From the NCBI GenBank assembly GCA_017522255.1, contig JAFWZP010000054.1, forward strand, positions 1-57,820: a DNA stretch of 57,820 nt. The letters are read 5' to 3'. The stretch is from Bacteroidales bacterium. Its GTDB lineage: Bacteria > Bacteroidota > Bacteroidia > Bacteroidales > P3. The notes beneath the pieces were generated by a model. It ran no database searches. It was not told the DNA's origin and saw nothing but the letters and a program-made list of their open reading frames with translations. The translations under genes and the position numbers were made by a program. Positions 8,372-15,941 of this stretch are shown here, piece by piece; the stretch's first letter is position 1, and each line of letters begins with the position of its first letter.

Positions 8372-8917
8372 TTACACAAATATTTCTGACTCCGAAATAA
8401 CACAGTCCATCGCTATATCAAATTGCTCTACAGGGACAGCTTCTTGTATTTGAAAGTCAAATCCCACACCTATCTTATAGGCATTGTTGGTAGATAGCAG
8501 TTTGTCGTAATATCCTCTACCACGTCCCATTCTGTTTCTTTTTTTATCGAAAGCCACGCCCGGCACTATTATTACTTCTATCTTGCTTAGGTCGTCAAAG
8601 TCGTCGCCTATAGGCTCGCCTATGCCAAACTGTTCGCTAATCATCATATTTTCGATGCCTCTAAAAGGCTTTATACGCAAATTGTCGCCGTCCACAACGG
8701 GTAGAAGCAATGTTTTTTGTGTTGCCCATTTTTGTACAAACTCGTGAGTATACACTTCGTCGGCCATCGACCAATATAATAGCACCACCGAGGCATTCAA
8801 AAACTTCTCGTTCTTTTCCATTTGTTGCCATATAGCTTTAGAGCGTTGTTGCTTTTCGGCAAGTGTTATCTTTTTTTTCTCGATGCGTATCCATTTACGC
8901 AATTCTTCTTTTGTCAT
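8372..8917 (-). CDS. 5-formyltetrahydrofolate cyclo-ligase
   Basis: The 181-aa product converts 5-formyl-THF to 5,10-methenyl-THF with ATP in cytosolic one-carbon metabolism. Family features are the N-terminal KxxLR/RK helices (TKEELRKWIRIEKK), the central IIVPGVAFD and the GMGRGRGYYDKLL-type loop near residue 133 (here RMGRGRGYYDKLL), which binds ATP/folate. I chose the ATG at 8917 (MTKEEL) because the alternative start 12 codons upstream adds residues outside the family alignment. It converges on the small gene to its left and lies 77 bp downstream of the DUF3127 gene. Confidence 0.9.
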   Translation of the reverse strand: MTKEELRKWIRIEKKKITLAEKQQRSKAIWQQMEKNEKFLNASVVLLYWSMADEVYTHEFVQKWATQKTLLLPVVDGDNLRIKPFRGIENMMISEQFGIGEPIGDDFDDLSKIEVIIVPGVAFDKKRNRMGRGRGYYDKLLSTNNAYKIGVGFDFQIQEAVPVEQFDIAMDCVISESEIFV

Positions 8918-8994
8918 ATTTCTGTTGTTAAATAAAAAGTCGTATGAAAACAAACTCCCACACGACCTTTTTTATATAAATATTCAACTATCGA

Positions 8995-9423
8995 TTAAAA
9001 TGGTAAATCATCGTCGGTACCCATCATTTCCGATGAAGGATTTGATGCAAAATCGGGTGCCGGTTGTGTAGGCATTTGTGCTGCTTGAGGTTGAGGAGCC
9101 ACTCCGGGATTGTAACCGCCTTGTGGTGCATAGTTGCCTCCCATAGGTGCAGGGTTGAATGTGTCTATTCTGAAGCAACGCAAATCGGTAAACCAACGGC
9201 CTTCATATTCTCTCGATTCGGGCGAGAAATGAACATTGATTTGTGTTCCAAGGGAAATAGATTTTATCATTCCCACTCTGTCTTCGCCAAACATTGTAAA
9301 AGCTACCATACGTGGATATTGTTCTGCTGTTTCGATTACAAAACCTCCTCTTACCCATCTGCCCTTAGCACTTTCGCCCGATTGCTCAGGCAGTATTCTA
9401 ATTAACTTTCCTATAATTTCCAT
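8995..9423 (-). CDS. DUF3127 family protein with SSB-like acidic tail
   Basis: The 142-aa cytosolic protein has an N-terminal DUF3127 domain (about 1-90: LIRILPEQSGESAKGRWVRG, FTMFGEDR, INVHFSPESREYEGRWF), which looks like an OB fold, then a Pro/Gln/Gly-rich linker and the C-terminus MGTDDDLPF. A flexible linker ending in an acidic DDDLPF tail closely resembles bacterial single-stranded DNA-binding proteins, where the tip recruits repair enzymes. The family is widespread in Bacteroidota and its function is not established to my knowledge. A good promoter motif lies upstream. Confidence 0.85.
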   Translation of the reverse strand: MEIIGKLIRILPEQSGESAKGRWVRGGFVIETAEQYPRMVAFTMFGEDRVGMIKSISLGTQINVHFSPESREYEGRWFTDLRCFRIDTFNPAPMGGNYAPQGGYNPGVAPQPQAAQMPTQPAPDFASNPSSEMMGTDDDLPF

Positions 9424-9487
9424 ATCTAAAGCGTATTATTTTGATTTATAAAATATTATTTCTCTTATCATTTATATTATTGTTCTG

Positions 9488-9495
9488 CAAAAGTA
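9488..9495 (-). promoter_or_regulatory. Probable promoter (-7 TACTTTTG) for the DUF3127 gene
   Basis: On the minus strand TACTTTTG is an exact TAnnTTTG match 64 bp before the ATG at 9423. Confidence 0.6.
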
Positions 9496-9714
9496 CAACA
9501 AAACTTTCAATTGTAGAAACTTTCTTTGATATTTTTTATCCTATTAACAATTTTATTTTTCACATAGCTCGTTAATAGCATTAATAACAAACCCTTACAA
9601 ACCGATGTGTTGCAGAACCTTTCTTTTCAACAAATAGGCAACTCCGAGAGGGCTCATATCGAATGGTAGTGTGTAAACCAATCGGTTGAATAAAATCGTA
9701 ATTACTCATATTTT

Positions 9715-9880
9715 ATACCCTATTGCAAATTGGTTCATGATAGGGTGTCAGGAGCGTGATGATATACCATTATTTTTGTTGCCTATATACGCCTTAAAAC
9801 TGCCTCGTGATGTAGATGAATTTTCCTCGTGATGTAGCTCCAACTACTACGTGATGTAGATAAACCTGGCTCGGGAGGGA
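9715..9880 (-). repeat. 22-bp-phased intergenic repeat array B
   Basis: This is an inverted copy of array A. The 34-bp hairpin sequence comes first (ATACCCTAT 9715-9723, ATAGGGTGT 9740-9748), then GATATACC at 9761, then cores CCTCGTGATG, CCTCGTGATG, CTACGTGATG and GCTCGGGAGG at 9803, 9825, 9847 and 9869, exactly 22 bp apart. The gene-free stretch 9424-10046 otherwise holds the DUF3127 promoter and a possible rightward promoter at 9935; no coding gene is visible. Confidence 0.8.
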
Positions 9881-9934
9881 GTTTTTGATAATACTCATTG
9901 GCTGAACTATTACTATAATTTCGGAAAAAAGTCG

Positions 9935-9942
9935 TAACTTTG
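9935..9942 (+). promoter_or_regulatory. Possible orphan rightward promoter (TAACTTTG)
   Basis: TAACTTTG fits TAnnTTTG and is followed about 9 bp later by AGCACC (9951-9956), which is repeated inverted as GGTGCT (10011-10016). No rightward gene follows; the transcript would run antisense into the gene ending at 10047. A small RNA is possible but unsupported beyond this. Confidence 0.3.
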
Positions 9943-10046
9943 CAATCCAGAGCACCCTCACCATCGCACGTCCTACAATATAATAGTACCCTACGAATGC
10001 ATGTTCAAGGTGCTATAAATGGAATGAGATTTTGTATCGCCTCGCA

Positions 10047-10676
10047 TCAATGATTTCGAACGTCCAACAATGCAAATCGTATCTCTATATCACCCGGAGC
10101 CGAAAAGTACATCTCGGTAAATCCCTTTTCGCTGTCGTAGGTAATCACCTCCGTCCATTCGCCTCGTCGGGTTTTGGCTTTACCACGGACTATTGTCTCG
10201 TTGCCAATCTTTTCCACCTCCATCTTGTAACGAAGAAACATCCACTTGTCAAGGAAATCCACACTGCCGATAAACATGCGGGTGTACTTGCTACCACTCA
10301 CTATGTCCTTAGTAAGTTCCGGAAAAGGGAAGTATTCGAGTACCGAAAGCTTTCGCCAACGCGGCGGATGAAGCCACACATAACCATCGGTTTCTATCAT
10401 TCCCGTGTCTTCCACATCATCAGTATATGGCCACTGTGCGGCAAGATAGTCAGAACTACAATGACCATGATAGGCATAAAACAACTCGTGCTGCGACGAA
10501 TCGGCCTCCCAAGGCTTATCGGTAGCCCACATACTTATATACTGCACTTCCTTTTCATTGCCCACGGTGGTCTGCACTTCAAAGAGAAACTCCTTCATCG
10601 GAGTATATACACTCTGTGCCTCAACTACCAACACCGTGAACAATGACAGCAACGATAGTAATATTGTCTTCTTCAT
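10047..10676 (-). CDS. Exported hypothetical protein
   Basis: The 209-aa product starts at ATG 10676 (MKKTILLSLL..), chosen because it begins a clean signal peptide whose first codons match the neighbouring genes at 11157 and 12309. The mature part is rich in Trp and Tyr and ends in a beta-rich segment (YKMEVEKIGNETIVRGKAKTRR and following); I recognise no family. It is the last gene of a leftward set starting at 12755. The region upstream of the start shares about 31 nt with the neighbours, including the start codon and signal-peptide codons. Confidence 0.72.
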   Translation of the reverse strand: MKKTILLSLLSLFTVLVVEAQSVYTPMKEFLFEVQTTVGNEKEVQYISMWATDKPWEADSSQHELFYAYHGHCSSDYLAAQWPYTDDVEDTGMIETDGYVWLHPPRWRKLSVLEYFPFPELTKDIVSGSKYTRMFIGSVDFLDKWMFLRYKMEVEKIGNETIVRGKAKTRRGEWTEVITYDSEKGFTEMYFSAPGDIEIRFALLDVRNH

Positions 10677-10704
10677 ATTGTTTGTTGATTTTCCTACTAT
10701 AATC

Positions 10705-11157
10705 TTAATCAGCAATCTTTCGCATAGTTGATGTTATTCGTAAATGAATATCAGCAATCAAATGAGAGATATATACAAATTTGTCGTTAGTAAGTTCTAC
10801 TATAGTGTCTTTCTCTATCCAATCATTTCCCATATCTTTTGTAATTACCTTTCCATCTATAGTATATTTTCCACACACCGCATACTTAAATAAGCTTCTA
10901 TCATCTCCATCTCCAATAAAGTAGCCACTTTCCAAACAACAACTTCCTTTCTTATCAAATGTTAGTGTATCAAAATTGTATTCGCCATCCTCTGTATATT
11001 TACATTCTTCTACATCTTTTACACTACCATTTTCCAATAACTCATATAAATGTTTTTCATACACCCATGTACCTACAATATCTCTTTCATTTTCGTCTTT
11101 ACACGCCGTAATCATAGCCACTGCACATAGCAGCGATAGTAATATTGTCTTCTTCAT
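10705..11157 (-). CDS. Lipocalin-like lipoprotein
   Basis: The 150-aa product has a lipoprotein signal (MKKTILLSLLCAVAMITAC, Cys-19) followed by a domain starting IVGTWVYEK. A GTW motif at the beginning of an eight-stranded barrel is typical of lipocalin-like proteins in Bacteroidota, so it is probably anchored in the outer membrane; the ligand is unknown. Its ATG overlaps the stop of the upstream gene by ATGA. The first 54 nt and the bases just before them are identical to those of the gene starting at 12309. Confidence 0.72.
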   Translation of the reverse strand: MKKTILLSLLCAVAMITACKDENERDIVGTWVYEKHLYELLENGSVKDVEECKYTEDGEYNFDTLTFDKKGSCCLESGYFIGDGDDRSLFKYAVCGKYTIDGKVITKDMGNDWIEKDTIVELTNDKFVYISHLIADIHLRITSTMRKIAD

Positions 11158-11666
11158 ATTGTTTCATAATTTGGATATTGAGGTTCGCCGTTCCAAGTAT
11201 CGGTAAACGCCAAAGAATTACTTACCGGTGGTTTGTGATAATCTTTATCTACAAATTGAAGTACACCTTCTTCGTCGACATATAATGTAGACCAATAGCT
11301 ATCCTCCCCCACTTCACAATATTTTGGCAATTCTTCACACGGATAATTATCCACCACCAACCCTCTTTTGTTGACGTTTACAACCATCCGAGTCAGTGGT
11401 GTTATATTATTTAACCGTGCTTGGCATTCGCAAAATATATCAATCCACACATCACCCACATGGGCATGTAGAAATCTGATCAAAGGAGTATAATCATAAC
11501 CCGTTCCAAACCTCGAATGTTTTTTTATGGACATCCTTTCAATTTGGTCGTCGAAGTTTTTATGCCTTTCAAATCTATAACGTTCTTTTGGATAATAATA
11601 CCACGCCCAACCATTATGTGTTCTCTTATTCACTTTTCTGTAAAGAGGTTTCTTTTCCATATCCAT
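11154..11666 (-). CDS. Hypothetical protein (WYYYP / GYDYTPL motifs)
   Basis: Starting at ATG 11666 (MDMEKKP) gives a 170-aa cytosolic protein that overlaps the end of the upstream gene by 41 bp. Starting instead at 11894 would add 76 residues that are out-of-frame reading of that upstream gene. The sequence shows HNGWAWYYYPKERYRFER and GTGYDYTPLIRFLHAHVGDVW, followed by a C-terminal half with many acidic and aromatic residues. It has no signal peptide, unlike its neighbours. I do not recognise the family. ATGA overlap with the lipocalin-like gene implies coupled translation. Confidence 0.65.
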   Translation of the reverse strand: MDMEKKPLYRKVNKRTHNGWAWYYYPKERYRFERHKNFDDQIERMSIKKHSRFGTGYDYTPLIRFLHAHVGDVWIDIFCECQARLNNITPLTRMVVNVNKRGLVVDNYPCEELPKYCEVGEDSYWSTLYVDEEGVLQFVDKDYHKPPVSNSLAFTDTWNGEPQYPNYETI

Positions 11667-12309
11667 TTTCAATATTTCGAACTCTAACCTTATGATATTC
11701 TGTTTTATTGACTTTACTATCGTATGCTTCCACGTAAAACCATCCATTCTCTGCCCAAAAGCTATAATTTCCAGAAGGTATCCAATTGGGAGTTGTTTCG
11801 TATATGAATGGGCTACCCAATCTCTTGTTTTCAAAATCGAAAGGATAGATATAAATGTATGCCGGCACATCATCAACATTCCATTCAGTAACAATGTTTC
11901 CTAGAAAGCCATTGTAACTGAGGCTTATATCGAAAGAGGGAACCAAAGTAGTATCTCCATGAAACCGAGTGCAACAATAATCTCCTACACAAATTTCTAC
12001 GAAACAGATACTATCAAACGAATAGTACCCACATTCTTCCATATAGTTTGACTGAAACTCCTGCCCTTGATTCTCCCACCATTCACGAACTATTGATGTA
12101 TCATTCGCCAAAGGTTTACGTTCCAACCGAGTATAATTGTAATCCGACAAATGCAACAATGCAAAATTAAACTCATCGGCTGTTATAATAACATCTTCAA
12201 ATATTGTTTTATTCTGCAAAACAAGATTCTTATTATTGCCGTTGGTTGCACCACACGCCGTAATCATAGCCACTGCACATAGCAGCGATAGTAATATTGT
12301 CTTCTTCAT
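11626..12309 (-). CDS. Lipoprotein of unknown function
   Basis: The 227-aa product has the same lipoprotein leader as the gene at 11157 (MKKTILLSLLCAVAMITAC, then GATNGNN). The rest contains ITADEFNFALLHLSDYNYTRLE and a beta-rich C-terminal half; I recognise no domain. Its ATG overlaps the stop of the Sel1-repeat gene by ATGA. The identity of 60 nt around the start with 11101-11160, against unrelated mature parts, suggests that the leader was copied between genes. Confidence 0.7.
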   Translation of the reverse strand: MKKTILLSLLCAVAMITACGATNGNNKNLVLQNKTIFEDVIITADEFNFALLHLSDYNYTRLERKPLANDTSIVREWWENQGQEFQSNYMEECGYYSFDSICFVEICVGDYCCTRFHGDTTLVPSFDISLSYNGFLGNIVTEWNVDDVPAYIYIYPFDFENKRLGSPFIYETTPNWIPSGNYSFWAENGWFYVEAYDSKVNKTEYHKVRVRNIENGYGKETSLQKSE

Positions 12310-12755
12310 ATTAATACAAATTTATCTATTAATGACGACAATTCCACATCCTTCTTGATTCCTATTCCATAATAAAGACAACGTGATAGTTCTTGCTTTG
12401 CTTGTAAGTCTCCATTTAGGGCAGCCAAAAAATAATAGTAATATGCTTTCTGTTTGTCTTTTTGAACCCCGTTGCCCAATTCATAACAGACCGCAATGTC
12501 CGACAAAGCATCTTTATACAAAGTAAAATTATTTTCAGTTCCCCCTTGAATAGCTTTTTGAAGAAGGGAAAAACCCTTTTTATAGTTCTTTCTTACATGA
12601 ATGCCATTCAAATACCATGTGGCTAAAGCATAAGATGCTTTCTTATTGCCCAATCTTATGGATTCGTTTAACAAATGAAGAACATCATGATAATCATAAT
12701 CTTCTTGCTCGGCAAGACGCAATGCTTTATAATATAATTTGTCTCCTTTTGCCAT
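12306..12755 (-). CDS. Sel1-repeat (TPR-like) protein
   Basis: This 149-aa cytosolic protein consists of Sel1-like helical repeats: ALATWYLNGIHVRKNYKKGFSLLQKA (about 41-70), IAVCYELGNGVQKDKQKAYYYYFLAA (about 86-113) and LSRCLYYGIGIKKD (about 122-135). Sel1 repeats mediate protein-protein contacts; short Sel1 proteins are often found beside polymorphic toxin and accessory loci. It heads the leftward set 12755-10047, in which most genes overlap by 4 bp. It starts 8 bp after the stop of the DUF4838 gene, so read-through from that transcript is possible. The partner is unknown. Confidence 0.78.
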   Translation of the reverse strand: MAKGDKLYYKALRLAEQEDYDYHDVLHLLNESIRLGNKKASYALATWYLNGIHVRKNYKKGFSLLQKAIQGGTENNFTLYKDALSDIAVCYELGNGVQKDKQKAYYYYFLAALNGDLQAKQELSRCLYYGIGIKKDVELSSLIDKFVLI

Positions 12756-12763
12756 TTGTAAAA

Positions 12764-15010
12764 TTATTTTACCAATATCTCATCTGTGAATATCCACGAA
12801 GGCTCGCCTACACCGCGATGCCACGATGGGTTTTGAAGTATCGATTGGGCAAACACTCGCACATAGCGTGCTTTCTTCTCGAAACGTGGCGAACTCATCT
12901 TTTCTATCTTTGCCACTGCAAGCACTTCTTCGTTGCGGTATGTATCTTCGCCTACTTTTTCCCAGTTTATGCTGTCGGTGGAGATGTAGAACTCTACCTT
13001 TTCGGGTACGAATATCCACGACAATGGGTAGGAGAAGAAGTCGAGGCTTATCTCGTGTATGTCTTTCACTTCTTGCAGGTCGATGGTTGCATCGAGATGT
13101 TCGCCCCAAAAGCCGAGCCAGTTGTAGTTGTAGTTCACTATGCCGAAGTTGCCATCTACCAATGCCGAAGGGCCTCCCACATCGTAGGCGTTGCTCCACT
13201 TGGTGGCACATGTTATGGGTTTGCCTTCTGCAAGGTTTTCTTCCATCGACTTGGACACATAGTTACGTATGTTGCTCAAAAAGCGTGCCGGCGGATAGTC
13301 TATTTCTTCCAGCTTACGTACACCGTGCTTCTTGCAGTCGGCTACAAAACGTTCGGCCATAGCCATCATTTCGGGGCGGAGAGTCTTCTTACCGTTTTTG
13401 ACGGTGAAATAGCTTAGTTCGGCCGAGAGGTTGCTCATAGACATATCGAGGATTGCAAAGTCCAACGGCAACTCCAACAAGCGGATTCTGTTTATAATTA
13501 CTGTGTCTAAGGTTTGCATATACATTCTATGGAACAGCGTTTTGTAATATTCTATCATACCTTGACTTAGGTATCCGTTCTTGGCATGTATGGGATAGCC
13601 GTATATGTCCAACACCTGTCCCGATTGGACGAGGGCGTGCTGCATGGTGTCGTAATACATAGCCACAAGCGGTGCTATACCCTCGCCATAGTAGTGCGTT
13701 AGGAAGTCGGTGCGTAGCGAGTCTACATCCACGTTTACGTTCCACATCAGTTTAGACAATAAGTAGGTGCGATACACATGGTTTTCGGTTACGTTGTCGC
13801 CCGAGCCTTGTTCAAACATCATCTTTATGCCATGGCGGTGGAAGAATTGCAAGTTGGGCTGCAACACATGCAGGTTTGGGAAGGGGTCCATATAGTTGCG
13901 GAACTGTACCACATAGTCCCAAAGGAAGATATTGTCGGTAAGGGCAGTCCAGTCTTCTACATCTTTCACAAAACCTTTTTCGGCGTCGTTGGTGGCAATG
14001 GCTTCCTGGCGTTGACTCTCGATAGAGCAAAGCATAATGTTCACGTTGCCACGTGGCTTGATATTCTTAGGAGCATTGCGTGTGTGCTGATAGGCCAGCA
14101 TCGATATTGTTTTATCGGGAAAACGCTCGGCCACCTTGTTGGTAAACCACAGCATGGTGCCCGACTGTCCGCCGTAGATCGAATCCAACTTCAAACATTC
14201 GGGGCAGGTGCAAGCGTTGATATTGTCGTTTTGGCTCACCGACCATATCGTGGCAGCCGGATTTTTATCTATTTCTTTTTGTAGATTCTTACATAATTCT
14301 TCAAACACCGCTTCGTTGCTCAGGCATAGCTGACCATCGCGTACACGACGACCATTCACCTGTGCAAACCATTCGGGGTGAGAGCCAAAGTATTTCTTTT
14401 CGGGCACAAGGTGCTGATAGGTGTGTACAAACATTCCCCAACTGCTTTCCATATCCTTGCGGTTATGAACGTGATGAAAATCGGCATAGCGTTGCGATAT
14501 GTTTGGCAGCACATGCAGCGTTTCGCGGTATTGAAATGCAGGGTTTTGCACGTCGGCCACGCCTTCGGGCATCATGGCAAGTGCCGTGCGGTGGGGTATC
14601 ATCAGCTCGTCGGCCGAAAACATTCTTGCTCCGCCATACTTTTCCCAATAGTGATAGACGGCATAGAGCAGTGCCTTGCCCTCGTTGCCCACAAGGAAGA
14701 GGTTGCCACCTTTCGAGCAAACGGCAAATCCGTCCCACTTCAGCTGCGGGCTATATTTATTATATACCTCGGCTGCCAACGGCGTTTTGCCTATCGATAT
14801 ATATATTGTAGTATCGTTGTAGGCGGTGTTGGCTGCAATGGGAATGTCTTTGCCCATGGCTTCACGGGCAAAATAGCTAAACTCCGCTGCGGCTTTTTGT
14901 TCCACTTCGCCGGCGTTGTTGGGCAATAGAATAGCGTAATTTTGTGCCGTTGCCAACAGCGGCAGCAACATAATCAACAATGTGTATATTCTTTTATGTG
15001 TCATAATCAT
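12764..15010 (-). CDS. Exported DUF4838 protein, glycosidase-like
   Basis: The 748-aa protein has a signal peptide (1-22, LLATAQ), an N-terminal alpha/beta domain like the one preceding family 20 glycosidases (about 25-150), a DUF4838 barrel-like domain (about 170-520, with CTCPECLKLD and SMLAYQHTRNAP) and a C-terminal F5/8 type C carbohydrate-binding-like domain (about 600-748). DUF4838 proteins are common in gut Bacteroidota and are thought to act on glycans; the substrate is unknown. A codon two residues downstream (15004) is an alternative start. A promoter with good -33 and -7 elements lies upstream. Confidence 0.85.
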   Translation of the reverse strand: MIMTHKRIYTLLIMLLPLLATAQNYAILLPNNAGEVEQKAAAEFSYFAREAMGKDIPIAANTAYNDTTIYISIGKTPLAAEVYNKYSPQLKWDGFAVCSKGGNLFLVGNEGKALLYAVYHYWEKYGGARMFSADELMIPHRTALAMMPEGVADVQNPAFQYRETLHVLPNISQRYADFHHVHNRKDMESSWGMFVHTYQHLVPEKKYFGSHPEWFAQVNGRRVRDGQLCLSNEAVFEELCKNLQKEIDKNPAATIWSVSQNDNINACTCPECLKLDSIYGGQSGTMLWFTNKVAERFPDKTISMLAYQHTRNAPKNIKPRGNVNIMLCSIESQRQEAIATNDAEKGFVKDVEDWTALTDNIFLWDYVVQFRNYMDPFPNLHVLQPNLQFFHRHGIKMMFEQGSGDNVTENHVYRTYLLSKLMWNVNVDVDSLRTDFLTHYYGEGIAPLVAMYYDTMQHALVQSGQVLDIYGYPIHAKNGYLSQGMIEYYKTLFHRMYMQTLDTVIINRIRLLELPLDFAILDMSMSNLSAELSYFTVKNGKKTLRPEMMAMAERFVADCKKHGVRKLEEIDYPPARFLSNIRNYVSKSMEENLAEGKPITCATKWSNAYDVGGPSALVDGNFGIVNYNYNWLGFWGEHLDATIDLQEVKDIHEISLDFFSYPLSWIFVPEKVEFYISTDSINWEKVGEDTYRNEEVLAVAKIEKMSSPRFEKKARYVRVFAQSILQNPSWHRGVGEPSWIFTDEILVK

Positions 15011-15061
15011 AGTGTTTTTGGGTTAGTATTAATGGGTAATTTATGCAAAATAAAAACGTTG

Positions 15062-15069
15062 CAAAGATA
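15062..15069 (-). promoter_or_regulatory. Promoter (-7 TATCTTTG, -33 TTG) for the DUF4838 gene
   Basis: On the minus strand TTG (15091-15089) and TATCTTTG (15069-15062) are separated by 19 bp, the Bacteroidota consensus. The 31-bp sequence 15061-15091 recurs at 15838-15868. Confidence 0.75.
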
Positions 15070-15173
15070 CACATTTATTTGCAATCGGCAAAATGCCACC
15101 GAAATAGTAATTCATTGTAGGCATAAAAACAAAAAAGGTGCAACACTTATGCCGCACCTTTTTCCTTTATCAT

Positions 15174-15611
15174 TTATTTCTCACTTTGCTCCAATGCCCT
15201 TTGGTAATCCTCCTCCGTGAAAGTGTAAAGCCACAAAGTTTCGTACGAATCATCAATAAAATCAACTTCCCATGCAGAATAATCCAACATATTATGTTCT
15301 GATGGAATATACTCGATAACTCCATTATTATTTAGTTCAATATGCTTGAATAGAATACTATCGTTAAATAAAATTGAAACAGTATCGTATGGAAATTGAA
15401 AAAAAGAGTGGTCAAGCATAGTCAAAAATTTTCGTTCACCTGAATTTATTATCATATTATCTCCAAATTGTACTTTTGCCGATGAAGCATTAAAAAGATA
15501 AAGAAACAGCGAAGTAGGACATTCGCCGCCACTACTTCCTCGTTTACAAGGCTCACATGATGCAAACAACAAAATGGCAATAGCTACCAAATATAAACTA
15601 TATCTTTTCAT
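15174..15611 (-). CDS. Small lipoprotein of unknown function
   Basis: Starting at ATG 15611 (MKRYSLYLVAIAILLFASC) gives a 145-aa lipoprotein with a clear lipobox (LFASC) and the Cys-rich start CEPCKRGSSGGEC. An earlier in-frame ATG at 15644 is less likely because it overlaps the small gene 15625-15768 and spoils the signal peptide. The body shows beta-strand alternation and ends in a charged helix. I recognise no family. It follows the 47-aa small gene by 13 bp and is probably cotranscribed with it. Confidence 0.7.
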   Translation of the reverse strand: MKRYSLYLVAIAILLFASCEPCKRGSSGGECPTSLFLYLFNASSAKVQFGDNMIINSGERKFLTMLDHSFFQFPYDTVSILFNDSILFKHIELNNNGVIEYIPSEHNMLDYSAWEVDFIDDSYETLWLYTFTEEDYQRALEQSEK

Positions 15612-15624
15612 ATCTGTATTATTT

Positions 15625-15768
15625 TTAAAATCCAAAACCTTCATAATTGTCTATCAATTCATCTATTTGAGCTTCGGTTGCACCATGTAGAAGATTCGCT
15701 TTAAGGGTTTGCCTTAATTCTGACAGGTTCTTAGATTGTACCATAATATTTTGCATTTTAATGTTCAT
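15625..15768 (-). CDS. 47-aa small protein ending GFGF
   Basis: A 47-codon frame starts at ATG 15768 and ends with TAA at 15627-15625. The sequence is a short Met-rich start (MNIKMQNIMVQ), then an amphipathic helix (LSELRQTLKANLL), HGATEAQIDELIDN and a C-terminal EGFGF. It lies about 70 bp downstream of a promoter with consensus -33 and -7 elements and 13 bp upstream of a lipoprotein gene. No signal peptide is present. A leader-like helix followed by a short Gly/aromatic tail would fit a peptide precursor, but there is no modification enzyme nearby, so this is only a possibility. Confidence 0.55.
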   Translation of the reverse strand: MNIKMQNIMVQSKNLSELRQTLKANLLHGATEAQIDELIDNYEGFGF

Positions 15769-15838
15769 AATACTTTTACTTTATAAGTAATTGTGTTTTA
15801 ATGACATGTATATTACATTTATTTTAATACATCGGTTG

Positions 15839-15846
15839 CAAAGATA
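15839..15846 (-). promoter_or_regulatory. Promoter (-7 TATCTTTG, -33 TTG) for the small gene/lipoprotein
   Basis: TTG (15868-15866) and TATCTTTG (15846-15839) are 19 bp apart on the minus strand. The sequence is the same 31-bp block found at 15061-15091. Confidence 0.75.
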
Positions 15847-15941
15847 CACATTTATTTGCAATCGGCAAAACGGTTGTTTTACCTTATCTAATCTTGGAAT
15901 ATTACTTGCACATCAAAAGAATTAATGGCTGAAAGTATAGC

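Noticed and set aside
10032-10646. Long rightward frame opposite the exported protein gene 10047-10676
   Set aside because: It is antisense to a frame with a proper signal peptide and operon context; its own translation has no recognisable features.
13778-14929. Several long rightward frames inside the DUF4838 gene
   Set aside because: They are complementary-strand shadows of a clear 748-aa protein with recognised domains.
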